Positions 51,126 through 63,345 of a stretch of 64,000 nucleotides of DNA are shown in pieces. The position numbers and the translations under genes are program-made. Origin of the DNA: Turritopsis dohrnii. Its lineage: Eukaryota; Cnidaria; Hydrozoa; Anthoathecata; Oceaniidae. The stretch covers positions 186,001 through 250,000 of the forward strand of contig BQMF02000037.1 of assembly GCA_027922465.2 (NCBI GenBank). Direction: 5' to 3'. The first letter of the stretch is position 1. Each line of letters opens with the position of its first letter. Below the pieces are notes generated by a model. It saw only the letters and a program-made list of their open reading frames with translations. It made no database searches and was not told where the DNA came from.

Positions 51126-51573
51126 CTAGATTTGCCGCGGCTCAATTTCAGCACTGCTACCGTTACTGCTGATGATAGATAATGAATTTTCATATGCATG
51201 ATCATAGCATTTTTTTGTTAAATAAAAATCTATCGTGGTTTTACTCAAAATACACTCTTCTTCCTTTAACAGGTTAGTTGGTTGGAGATGGTTTGTTGTC
51301 TGCACAAATGATAATGCCCGAGACAATGAAAGACAATATTTAAGTTAGTGAACGAAGACAGAGATATGAGTGGGAAATATTATTTAGACAATCTGACGGA
51401 GACGAGGTGCTTGACAGAAAACAAAAAGATATCGGAAGGTAACACTCTTTGTTTTCGCTGTACGAAAAAAGTTCATCTTTTTCATTTTGATCCGTAAAAG
51501 CTTTTCGTACATCGATTGACGAAGCATATTGTATGATTTGTTGCATGGAAAGTGCCTCGGATAACGTTTCCAC
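51126..51573 (-). other. Candidate coding exons of unknown function
   Basis: Two consecutive minus-strand frames, 51340-51573 (SEALSMQQIIQYASSIDVRK, acidic middle) and 51126-51326 (ending SSAEIEPRQI), have protein-like composition compared with flanking AT-rich DNA. They could be the last exons of a minus-strand gene. No domain recognised and the joining intron is unclear. Confidence 0.2.
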
Positions 51574-52033
51574 GACACGACGATCTTTGAAATTTGTGAG
51601 TCAAAAAGAAAGCGATGATTTTCAAGTTATCAGGTTATATCAGCCATCGTTTTTGTGATGTCATGATGATAAACCTTGGAACTACTAAACTTCACTCACT
51701 CATTCCATTCATTAATTTTGTTTGCAACTCCTATAATTGATTTATATGTATGAAATTTGTGTTGTTGCGTGGCGAGTGTACCTCAATAGAGATGCCGAAT
51801 TACACACGAAACAGAGTAGTTTTCCATCGTTTTGTTGTATTAATCTGTTGCGGGAGTATGTTCCCGTCCAGTCTTGTTGAGATCATTTTAATAATTTAGT
51901 AATTTTTGGATTTGGAATATAACACACCTTATCATGTTTGAAACTTATATTTCTTCCTTCTTCCAAGAGACACTAAAAGATTTACGCTAGAAATATTTGT
52001 TTTCTAGGTGTTCTTCAACGCGTGAGAGAAAAA

Positions 52034-53305
52034 ATGAAATTCAAAGATTTGTGTAACGAGAAAAACAGACTACTTAAAAGAGAGACCCTCAACAAGAAGC
52101 TTAACGAATATGTAAACTCTTTCACGGTACATGGTTTAACCAAAGTTTTCAACAGCAAAAAGTACGAGTCTGTGTTTTGGGCTACCATGCTGTTCATCGG
52201 AATATTGTCATCTGTCATCATCATTCACGGGCTAGTGTCGAAATTTCTGAGATTCGGTGTATATACAGAAATACGTTCGGAAGTCACCGACCAGAACGTT
52301 TTCCCGAGTATAACGTTTTGCGAAAATCAATTGCTTGTCGATACGTATTTCTCGTACTGTGGTGTGGCACCGAGAACTAAGCACAAAGACAGTAGCTCTC
52401 CATGTAGAAAACGCTTTCAAGAGACACCTGCAAAGATCTCCACTAAAAAAAACATGTACTGGAGTAATGGTCTTTTTAATGTCACCAAGTGTGAAAGCTG
52501 GGGAGGCAAAAAATGCGCCAACAGCAAATATTTCAAGTCATTGATACATCTAAACCATTCTTGTGTTGTGTGGAATTATAATGGCGATCTGCATGATATT
52601 TACAGTCATGTTGAAATTGAATTCGAGTTTCTACCGCCTCCTACATTATCGCATGCATTGCCTGTAATCATAGCTGTCCCACACGATCCACAAGTACACG
52701 AAGTCGATATAACTAGCAAAGTGGACATCGAGACAGGCAAAAACTACGAAATCAAATTGGATAAAACTCTTGTGAGGAGGTTGCCTTCTCCATATCCTTC
52801 CAATTGCACTCGATCAAAAAGTGGGGATATCTTTCCAGGCAAGTACACGAGACGATCGTGTATCGAGTCGTACAACTACATCGAGATGTTTAAGAAGTGT
52901 GGCGATACACTGGATTACATTAGACAATTCATACCCAAACATATTATACGCACGTACGCAAAGAACTTAACAATACGACAAGCAGAAATTTGCATATGGT
53001 TGTTCGGCCAAGGTGAAACCAAAGGAAATCGCGATTGCCCATTTCCCTGTGAAGAGCTAGATTTAGGAATTATCTCGACATTCAACGAGAGAAGAAGAAG
53101 AAAGAAAAGTGAGAAATACCACGTGAGCGTGCAGTACCAACGCGTGGACACTTTTAAAGTAATGGAGGAAAAGGAGCTTTATTCATGGGATCAGCTTGCC
53201 TGTGAGATCGGTGGACTCATCGGACTGGTGATTGGGGCTTCAGTCATATCTCTGGTGGAAATATTGGCTTCTTTGTTTTTGGTTATCGCAAAGAGACTGA
53301 ACTGA
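52034..53305 (+). CDS. DEG/ENaC-family sodium channel subunit, intronless coding region
   Basis: 423 residues from the ATG at 52034. The N-terminal cytosolic part has the conserved His-Gly gating motif (FTVHGLTKVF, H33-G34). TM1 is about 48-72 (FWATMLFIGILSSVIIIHG). A cysteine-rich extracellular domain follows, starting with the FPSITFC block. Before TM2 is LACEIGGLIGLVIGAS, containing the GAS selectivity filter, then SLVEI; only a few cytosolic residues follow. These proteins form trimeric amiloride-sensitive cation channels, and cnidarian members (HyNaC) are gated by RFamide peptides; the ligand here is unknown. The frame stays open back to a TTTCTAG acceptor at 52001-52007, so an upstream exon could extend the N-terminus. 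At 423 residues it is short for the family. AATAAA at 53552 probably ends the transcript. Confidence 0.94.
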   Translation: MKFKDLCNEKNRLLKRETLNKKLNEYVNSFTVHGLTKVFNSKKYESVFWATMLFIGILSSVIIIHGLVSKFLRFGVYTEIRSEVTDQNVFPSITFCENQLLVDTYFSYCGVAPRTKHKDSSSPCRKRFQETPAKISTKKNMYWSNGLFNVTKCESWGGKKCANSKYFKSLIHLNHSCVVWNYNGDLHDIYSHVEIEFEFLPPPTLSHALPVIIAVPHDPQVHEVDITSKVDIETGKNYEIKLDKTLVRRLPSPYPSNCTRSKSGDIFPGKYTRRSCIESYNYIEMFKKCGDTLDYIRQFIPKHIIRTYAKNLTIRQAEICIWLFGQGETKGNRDCPFPCEELDLGIISTFNERRRRKKSEKYHVSVQYQRVDTFKVMEEKELYSWDQLACEIGGLIGLVIGASVISLVEILASLFLVIAKRLN

Positions 53306-53551
53306 TTGTTTTGAACCACAAGGTACCAATGAAACTCAAGCTGACAACGAGCTGGTTTATCAGCTGTAACAAGTAGTATTTGTTTGCCGTTTTACAGAAA
53401 AGCATAAACAAATGTTACGAATGAATGTTTGAAGACTTCTTTTATTTTTGAAATTTTGTTTGTCCGTTTTGAGGCAGTACTTGGCTTTGAGTAAGCACTT
53501 ACGTAAAACACATACATCTTGATACAGCTGAAAGCAAGGGCTCTATACTGA

Positions 53552-53557
53552 AATAAA
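53552..53557 (+). terminator. Polyadenylation signal of the DEG/ENaC gene
   Basis: AATAAA 247 bases after the stop codon, followed by a T-rich stretch. Confidence 0.6.
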
Positions 53558-54797
53558 GTTTATTTCCAGTTGACAAAAATTCATTGAAATAAACGCAGTT
53601 ATAATTTTTGGTTCCATTTTTTTTGAAATACACCCTATATACACGAATGTATAGAAAACTTCCCTTAAAAACACTAGCTTCTCGTTTTTTTCCAAAACAA
53701 CTTCATATTAAACTGCTGTGTTCATTTCCCTCCTAAGGAAATAATGAGATAGATTCCATGTCTTGAAACTTTAACGTGTGAATGTATGAAGTTTCAGTAG
53801 ATTCAAGTATGGCAGATGAAACGACAACCTTTTCAAAAAAACAAAAAAAAAAAACAAAAACCAAAAAAAAAGCATGAAAAATGGCTAAATTCGGATTCAG
53901 TCTAAAACACAAAAAAAAACTCGAATGTTATGAATGAAAAATCTGATGTACATCGTTGATCAACTACGCAATATATAATACAACCTAAAAAACATTTTTT
54001 CTTGTCATTAATTACATGAATTCTGAATAAATATTAAACTTGATAGCACGAGTTCGTCTTATGTGTTTAGAAAAGCTTCTGTAGAGGTTTCATAAAAACG
54101 AAGCTGATTGGTCGACTTAGTCTTTTTGAAAATTGACTGACGAAAGAAATTATGCTGTCAATTATGGTGCTAATCATATCGAGCTTTTTTATCCCGGCAA
54201 AGCGAGGACGTCATGGCGAGAGCTTAGTTTTTCTGAAATTCTTGCCAGATTTATTTTTCTGATCATATGAAACATAAAAAAGATCACCCTGTCCTGGCCA
54301 GTCGAGATCTTGTTTATTTTTACTGGCATGTAGCGTAAGCGAGGTGTTTTTTTCTCCATATGATCACAACTACCACGTCTACCAAGGACGAGATAATATT
54401 TCACGCGTGCGCAGTAATTTTTATCCTGCCCTACAGCCATAAAAAGCTCCATATGATAAGTCCTTGTTTTATTACTCTGTGTATTGAACACGTGATAATT
54501 TAGCCTAGGAGCGCGCAGTCTATTGATTTCTGAGGCTACAACAGTTTCCTGAAGCTCTTTTCTCGCTGTACCAAACAAATTGAAGAAGTTTGAAACCACG
54601 AATTCCATTGGTCAGAAATCGACAGATGCGCAGTATGCGTCATCAACATGTCTTGACACAAACAATTCCATCACAAAATATTGTTTAAACAGAGTTTCTG
54701 GTCTGTTTGACCATGCATATTTTAAGGCAACGCCGTCATTCCTTCTTATGTCGTGAATAATTGATTATATTCGTTGTACTTCCAACATTTCGTTTGG
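53558..54797. other. Intergenic region between convergent DEG/ENaC and IFT80 genes
   Basis: Contains A-rich stretches and one 139-codon minus-strand frame (54189-54608) with basic composition and no recognisable domain. I cannot tell whether that frame is a gene, a repeat or chance. Confidence 0.45.
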
Positions 54798-57700
54798 TCA
54801 CGCAACCTTCGTACCCCTCTCCCCTTCCTTCTCCAATTCCATTTCAATTTTGACCTTTATCTTATCCCAATCAATTTCGACCTAGAAAAACAACATGTCG
54901 ACCATGTTAGAAAAACCTCCATCACTGATAAGAAGATTTTGGAATTCACAAGAACGCATGCGTTTAATTGGCGCTTTCAATGCTAAAGGAGTGGGTTTGA
55001 GCGATAAAATCAAACAGAAACATACCCCTTGAGAAAATTGCAAGTACTTCTTGCTTGATTCTTTTTTATTACAACGTTTCAAATAGCGATCACGATATGC
55101 CAGCACTGTGTCCACGTGTGTTTTATGTTTGACTGCCAGTTCAAGCGCCCTGTAACACGGAAACAAGAAAAAACCTTTTAAAATTTTGATGAATTTTCTC
55201 TTTGATCTTTGTCAAAGCATCGGCAGATCTATAATCTATAATATAGATAATTAAAATTTTTGTTTTGCCTTAAACCCATTAATAACTATAGAAAGGCCTT
55301 CTTTCAAACTATTTATTAAGAAAAAACCATTATGTTTAAAAATTTGTACCAGTAGTAGCATGGTTTTGAGGGGAATTTTACCAAGTTTCAGGAATAACCA
55401 TGTTGTTTCTGGTTAATCACATGGTTGGTTGAAATTTGATTGACGTTTTTGCTTGGCGGGAAATTTCAGATTTATCCAAGGAAAGCGTCGATCAAATTTC
55501 AACCAAACATGTGGTTATAATGTTTTTATCGAGTAGTATAAATTACCTGTCCCAGTTGAATTGGTCAATGTGCATTTGTATGGCACGGTAGATAAGTCCT
55601 GATTGAAGTAATATATTCTCAGCATCCTGAATTTGACCGCAAAACAACGCCATTCCCGCATTGCGCCCATCAGCCGACGGTATTTCTTTGATGAAGTTAA
55701 TGAATTGCACCTTCTCTACTTCTTCTATGGCGGCGTATGCAATTTCTGCTGTGGTCAGCTCTTTATGGGAGGCCGCCATCCCAGCCAAACACGCCCATAT
55801 TGCGTCATCCTTATAAAGTTAAATTATCCATCATGCATTTCGAACAAGGGATGTAAAAAGAAAAAGATCGATGATAGAAAAACAGAAGGAGTTCAAACTG
55901 TTACTGACTTTGACAAAACGACAGAGGCGAACTGCATCGTTCCATTTGGACTCTTGAACATATTTGTGCAGAAACGCTGGATATGGTGATATTCTGAAAA
56001 TCAAGTCAAATGCAATGTAATTGGAGCAGAAGAGAAACATCAGACTTTATTGAAAACGACAAACAAATTAAAAGTTGGAATATCAAGAAAGAAACGAAAA
56101 CTAGATATTACTTTAAGTACTGAAAAGTAGAAAAGTAGATAAAACGTTTATTGACATACGTTGTACTGCAAGAAGCTCCATCCCCACGCCTCATTGAACA
56201 AAATGTGTTGACAAAATTCACCAAACGTAAATCTTTACCAAATTCCCTGGAAATATAAGAGAACAGCTTCTATGAAAACAATAAGTCTCGTCAACTTTCG
56301 ATGGAAGACAATGTGCAGTGAGTTGGTTTGATATCCGTCACTACACAATCAGTACAAGTATTCATATTACTAACGAATAGACGACAAACCCCTGTTCTCT
56401 CGTTAACACAGACTTGTTGATCAGATCTTGGTCAATATAGGCCACAGCAGGATGGTACCATATTGATAATTTGTGATCAGATACAGAAGCCAATACGTTA
56501 CACGTGCTGTTCCAACAAATACTCGTCACCATGGTTGCTAGGGAAAGTAAAACAACAAAACAGTACCGAGAAGCACGACATTTACATGTCATGTGGAAAC
56601 GCCACTTATCATAACATAAGCAGTACGAGAAGAGGAATATGTGGAATTGTTTGAAAATAAAAACAGAATTAAATAAGAGGTTTACAAAGGGATTTGTAAA
56701 GGAGTTTTCAGAAAAGACAATTCAAAGAAAAAACAGTTGCAGAGTTGATTCAAATTATACAACCGAAAAAGAAAAGAGTTAATTTTGCAGGGAGGACTAG
56801 ATATGCATACCTAGCTTTACAACGCGCACCGCACCAAACTGTCGGACAGTACGCAAATACAAATCTTTGTTCTTGTCGACCAGCGCTAGCTGCCGTTCGG
56901 ATGATGAGCCAGCTTGGTTTAAAGCGATCTCAATGACATCAGTCTGAAAAGAAAAAGAATTGAAGTTCATGTCTGGAAGTAAAGGAAAGTTAAACATGGA
57001 CGGAGAAACGGCAATACATAGTAAGATGTGACGGGGAATAATTTGGAATAAATAATGTAGACAAAATACCGATAAAATATTACGCATTTACACAGCTGAA
57101 CTTTTCTCTACATCAAAGATTTTGAGCAGACAAAAAATTGTTTTAATAACGAATGAATCGAGTCACAAATGATGTAATTTAAACTGTGCTTTTTAAATCC
57201 GAATCACTGATTGTTAATTTACAACAATAGATACTCACAGTGTGTCGCACAGGCTTACCATCACCTAATGGTTTTCCAGTCAACACCTCAAAAAAGTATA
57301 AAGCTAAAAAAATGATGAAGATATCATTAAGAAGCGGTCGATAGTTATGTGAAGATATTTAGAGGCCTACAAATTCAATAGCTGACCTTTCTCGTCTGCT
57401 CTGTCTCGTATAGCGAGTGTGTCATTACTGAGAGATACTGTCTGTTGGTTCAACAGGTCTGGACGCATACTATTATATCGTGGAGTACTGATAATTCGAC
57501 CCTTGAGAAAAGACGAACAGCATCCAACAAATTTAATGTAAAAGAATGAAAGACAGACAGCACGAAGACAAACGTTATTAAAATCAGTACAATATGCACT
57601 GGAAATTGAAAAAAAAATATTATAGAAAATTATTATTACGGTAGCAGCGAAAGCGAATACCGTATTAAAACACCCGTGGACTCCTACTACTACTACTACT

Positions 57701-60700
57701 CCTCCTACTCCGGCCGAAATGGCAATTAGTCTGCGATTTAGAGTCCGCGAGACTCCGCTAATAACGTAATCCAAATTCTAATGAAGGAACGCAGCCTTCG
57801 AAAGGTTTTACATATCAAACATTTAAAAAGACGTTTTCTTTGATATTATATCAAATAATTCATGAAAGAATGAATATAAATCAAATAAGTCTGCATAAAA
57901 ATGGAAATTTTAGTTACTTTCGCTTGCTGAAAATACTTCGATACTTCAAATTTGGTTATATTGTTTTTCTTGTTAGTAAAGCCTATCAGTGCAAAACTTC
58001 TTATTACCTCGTTTGTTGTTAGCTACAACACTGTTTAGTGTATTAAGACTTTCAGAGATCTAGTTTAAAAAGGCAGTTATTTTGTTTGAATTCATTTTTG
58101 ATTTCATGAAATTATAATTTTAAAAACATCTATATGTTTTTCAAAACGCGTTGCTTTTTTCTACATATGGTCTTTAAAAAAAATTTTTCTTATAAAAATA
58201 ATGTATGGCTCACGCATGTATAATTCTTTTGTCTTTTTGATAAATTAATTTTTAGTGCTTTATCATTAGACCCTATTTACACTAACAAATCATTTTAATA
58301 TATTTATGGTTTATGCCTGTTTACCATCAGTGAGATATAAAGAAAAAACAAGCCTAAAAGAGCTTTGAAGTAACTTTTAATAACTTTTTAAGTACAATTG
58401 CCGCTACCGTTTTGCGCCATCTGGCTCTTGTTTTATTTTATAATAGATGCCACAAGGGAGGAAGAAAATATATAATATAGGTTGTAGTGCCACCGTACCT
58501 CATAAGAGTAAACTTGAACACCGGCATCATCAACTAACACGAAATGTCTAAAAATCAAATGATATTTCTAACTATTAAGTGGAAGCTATCGAAAACAAAC
58601 GCAAAGTAAATGTAAAGAGAGAACTTTACTTTTTCGCTAAAAGAACCAATGAAATTGCACCACTCTTTAAGTCGAAGATCATGGGTGTATTCCAGTTTTG
58701 CACACTAAAACAAAATAATGTTTGATCACATAAGGTATGAACAGATCACGAAAATACTTCAAGCTTTTAAGGATATAACACACAGCACTTATAATATCCC
58801 TTATAATATCGCCCGCTATACATTGAGCTGAAGGCATAGAAAAGTTTCACTACAAAACATAACTTTGATCATTTTCAAAGTTCAACAACCAAGGTTTGTA
58901 GTGAACTGAAAAATTTTCATGCTTTTCCAACTAACCTGTATACGTAACATTGTGAGGGGGTAGTTACAACGAGATGATCATATGCAATACTAAACTTCAC
59001 AACACGATCACGAAAATCTAAATTTAGACGGAATCAAAGTGAAACCTTTGTGCCTTTTTCCAAGCGCGAGTTTCCAATCCAAAGTACTGACCTAAATTTT
59101 CTTTAGCATCTGTCATTACATCTCGAACTTTGATATGTTTTTGCTCACTAACGACAACTTCCAAGTGCTTCCACTCTATTCGTCTAAAACAGCAACAACA
59201 TGATGTGACAAGTAATTCCTGATTGGTTATTGAAAACTCAATATTTGCGTCTTTAATATCACGGTGTTTCCAAAAGGTTAGTATCAAACTGATGCAATGG
59301 AATGCTTTTGTCAAGTCTACAAACTTTCCTTAAACTGCATCATACCTAGCATTTTTTGAAGATGTTGCAGAGGATTTTCGCAAAAGTGAGGGAATTGAGT
59401 GTAATACCTTTCAACTAGGTGGGCAAAGATGACTTGTCCGTTGCCACTAGCACCAGCCAACTGAGTACCGTCACAGGCCCAAGCAATATTGAACAATGAA
59501 CCAGTATTCGGCTTTTCCAATGCATATGACCACTAAAATTAAATCCAAATTAATGAAAATGGGAAAAAGAATGGAATATGAAAACCAAATAAACTTTATA
59601 CTAACCCCTGCCTTGTCACATAAGCGAAGTGTATTGTAGGAACCAACAGCAAACAACTCTCCTGAACGTAGAATAAACAAACACAAGTTCATTATGAGGA
59701 AAATAAAAAATATTAAGGTATTTGGGACATAAATAACAACAACAATAACATGACAACTAAAGTTTTTGAGAGACAACAGACAAAGATTAGTTTAAAATTA
59801 TACAAACAAATTACAAAGAATATACCACTTAACAAACTGAAATCAATTAGCTGTGCTCAAACTGACAAAGGATTAGTAGACAATTTGTTTAAGAAATGAC
59901 CCTTACCATCTGGTGCCCAAGATACAGACGTTATTGGATAGTCATGGCTGATACTTGTGAATAAAATTCGACCAAATGCATCCCAGACCTTAAGGATATT
60001 AGTTTTGTCATATTATGGATATGGAAGGATACAAGAGCGTGATTATGAGGAAAGGACAAAGTCAAATTTTAGAGGACAAATGGTAATGAAGATATTCAGT
60101 TGAAATCAAAAAGCAATTTTTCAACTCCTCGATAACTTATTTTAATATCATTAAATGTCACTAACGATAGCTAGTAACAAAAAAAGAATACGTACCTTGT
60201 ATTTACAATCTTCACCTCCAGAAACAATAGTATTATTAACAGTATTCCAGTCAGCTTTCAATACTAAACCATCATGTGCTTTCCACTATGAGCAAGTAAT
60301 AATATCTGATTATTTACTTTAAGTATTATACAAATTCAATTCCAATATATTTGCAAGGGGAGCTGAAATTTTGCCAAAATCAATGAGTAGAAAAAAAAAT
60401 TTTTCCATGCAATCAGTGTTTTTCACCCTAACCTGTTGTTGCTTAGATGACGGCTGCAAAGGCTTGATATTAAGTTGCTTCCCGTTACTATACAAGATGG
60501 CATCTGAGTTAGCACTCCACGAGACTGAATAAACAGGCATTGCTGAAACAAAACAACAGTACAATGACACTCAAATCAAGATAGATGAAAATAAGTAGAG
60601 CAAAGCAATTTTTAAAAAAAAATTTATACACAAAGATGCCAAGGTTGATCTTAACATCCCACTCCTCGACCAGATCTTCACTTGACCATCCTCACCACCT

Positions 60701-63323
60701 ATAAAACACAACATTGTCAACAGAGTTACTTCTATCAAATAATATGGACCAAATACAAACACTAAAATTAAAATAAAAAAAAAAATTACTGGTCACAAGG
60801 GCATTGCCATCATAACTCCATTTCCCAGCTAATACAGCGCCTCTATGAGCATCGACTGACTTTTCAATGCGACCATTCTTTGATATGAAATAATACTTTC
60901 CTATAATGAAAGTAAAATAAATGCCACGTTTCTGTGAATAAAATCAAATTGGGATTTCAAGTAGTGAGATAGTGAGGCAATGTAGTTTTGTTTATCTTTC
61001 AATGATTTTGATTCATAGCCAATAAAATCAACTAAAATCTCAACATAAAGCCAGTAGCCACTACTCAACTTATTGCAATTGCATAGCCTGAGAATAAATT
61101 TCTTTTGTGTAACATTTTGATTAAAAGAGAGACCTTCTTTTACTAGCCTTTGTCTAAGGTAGTACAAACACAAACACAAACAATAGTGGTGCAAATATAA
61201 AACCACATGGGAATTTTTATTATCTTTGAAACAACAGAAATGTACCTTCTGTTGAGGTCAGCACATATAATTCGGACAACCCCTGTTTTTTTCCTCCAAC
61301 ACTTTTGGGAAACCAATGCAAATCGGTTGCAAAAACATTATTTCCCAATTGGACAGCCTGAAACACACAATGATTGCTAATTCAAACAGAAATTGAAGGA
61401 TTTGGACATAGCTTCAAAACAAAGACCAAGAGTATCATTGCTCTTACCACTATTGATTCACCAGATAACTGGTTTGACTTTACCACAAAATGATCATCCC
61501 TGAAGAAAATGTTTCATAGAGGAAATGAAATACTTGCACCACAGTTAATAAAGCCAGGAAGTTGAGTCTATTTACATTTCGATGATCCTTTATGGATAGC
61601 AAAAATTTATTCAAAAAAAGTGACAAGAGCTTCTTAAAGGGATTTATAATTGTTGCTTATAATGGACCTCTTCACAGGATTCTATCATGTTTTAGGAGTC
61701 TATACCACATACGCTATAACATCAAACTTCCTTGAAAGCAGTGTCGCATCCAGAATTTATGGGGACATTGATTTCCAGCAGGGGGTTTGGGGGTGGCTGT
61801 GACACTAAGCCTAATCCCCTGGAAGCTCTGACATTTCAGTGCTTTCAAGAGCTGAAAGATCACTTTCAAATTGCATGTTTTATGAAGTACTTCAAAGATG
61901 TTTGGTATTATACTTTGTTCTTCCTTCTGGTAGAATACTGAGAAAAATTTCCATCAGGGCTTCGTGAATCTAACATTTACCTGCTGCACTAATTTTAAAG
62001 TGCGTACAACAAGTAGTTTTAAATCAAGTTTGTGTGAATCAATCAGAAGAAAATGTATAGGATCATATGTCTACGATTCACCATTTAAGAAACATCGTCG
62101 ATCAAAAGTTTTGATGATGTCATAAGTTTTGATGATGTCATAGAGCCCTGTCCCCAAAAATTTTGCCCAAATTTTTTCGGCACCCCATGGCCAATATCGC
62201 AGACCCCCAAAAACGTCAGTTATCCCTATTGGTTGCAGAGAAAATTTTCCCTAAACGTCACATTCGATTAGGGTCTCAATACAATGGTTTCACACTGACG
62301 TCGCACAAAATAAAATGAAATAATTACTCTCACAACTCAATCGACCATTTAACATAGTTAAACGGAGAATTGGGTATTAATATATAGATTAATGCTGAAA
62401 TAAATTCTTTCTGAAAATTATAATTTGTTAAAAATTTTCGGGAGGTGTTTTCGTACTATTAGATTTTAGATGTGGTTTTTCTTCTTCTTTCTTTATTATA
62501 TTGCTAAATACACAGGAGACAAAAGGAAATACATAAATAAATAAAAGAAAATACGGGATTATTACAAAACAGTACATGGGAAGGAGAGCAAGATATTTGT
62601 TTTATCAAGGAAGAAATGAAAAATATGCTCACTTTATTCCCTATCATCTTTGGAGCTTTTTACATAACTGACTCTAATCTGGGACACTAACTTTCATGTA
62701 ATTGGAACTTGAGCTCTTCGTTTTTGAAAACTCTTATCTTCCGCAGTCCCAGAGTTTTACTTATAATTTATTAGTTTTTATATTTGTAGGTCCACATCAG
62801 TGTTTATCTCACTGCCATTTTCTGTATGACCTGCCTTACTAAATAAATAAATAATAATAATAATAATTATAATATAATAAATATTGATAATATTCTAATT
62901 AAAGCTTTTATTATTTTCTCAGCACCGATTTTGTTTTGTTCTAAATTAGTTTTATTTTAAATTGGGGAAATTTTTTTAAGATGCTCATAACGTTTGAATG
63001 TTATCATTTTCGGTCTGGATGCAACACTGGAAAGAAATGTGAATTAAAAATCACAGTTTTTTTAGAAGTTTACGTCAGAGTATTTTTCACTTTTTTAGAG
63101 TTGATTAAAACCATCATGATTGCTTTGTGGAAAAGGAAACAACATTTCCAAGAAAACAAGCTTTAAATATTTATTTATCAATCACAGACAATATTATTGA
63201 GATTTGGAAATGTAAAACTTTGAAGGTCTTTAATAAAAATCACGAACTTTTGAAAACTTACCCAGCAGTGAAAACTTCATCAGTATTAAGCCACCCAACA
63301 CAACTTACAAGTTCACGATGTTT
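54798..63323 (-). CDS. IFT80: Intraflagellar transport protein IFT80 (23 exons visible, 5' exon missing)
   Basis: Exons from the 5' side: 63262-63323, 61448-61499, 61246-61357, 60790-60900, 60630-60698, 60433-60542, 60196-60285, 59907-59988, 59606-59661, 59408-59532, 59092-59183, 58936-59017, 58630-58704, 58499-58547, 57387-57501, 57239-57303, 56811-56943, 56390-56537, 56160-56246, 55909-55993, 55547-55809, 55026-55149, 54798-54881. All phases close, giving 756 residues; human IFT80 is 777. Highly conserved blocks include [40 protein letters not shown] and [20 protein letters not shown]80 is an IFT-B subunit of two N-terminal WD40 propellers and C-terminal helical repeats, needed to build cilia. 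The C-terminus ([19 protein letters not shown]) aligns with the known tail. Only the first 10-15 residues seem to be missing. Confidence 0.97.
61500..63261 (-). other. Largest visible IFT80 intron, repeat-containing
   Basis: This 1.76-kb intron holds no coding sequence. It includes a GATGATGTCAT-containing segment (62090-62170) related to one at 36430-36480 in a GCN2 intron, plus AT microsatellite sequence near 62840-62870. Confidence 0.55.
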
Positions 63324-63345
63324 GTTGGAGTCAAGGAAAAGTTAA
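63262..63345 (-). other. IFT80: IFT80 exon 2 with atypical AC acceptor and U12-type branch site
   Basis: Homology to IFT80 starts exactly at [11 protein letters not shown]. Upstream, the in-frame sequence hits a TAA and contains no AG. It instead reads TTTTCCTTGACTCCAAC before AAACAT. TTCCTTGAC matches the U12 branch-site consensus, and the intron would end in AC, as in AT-AC minor-class introns. Confidence 0.6.

Noticed and set aside
54189..54608. 139-codon minus-strand frame as a gene
   Set aside because: No recognisable domain, no splice partners; lies in the intergenic space between convergent genes. Mentioned only as unexplained.
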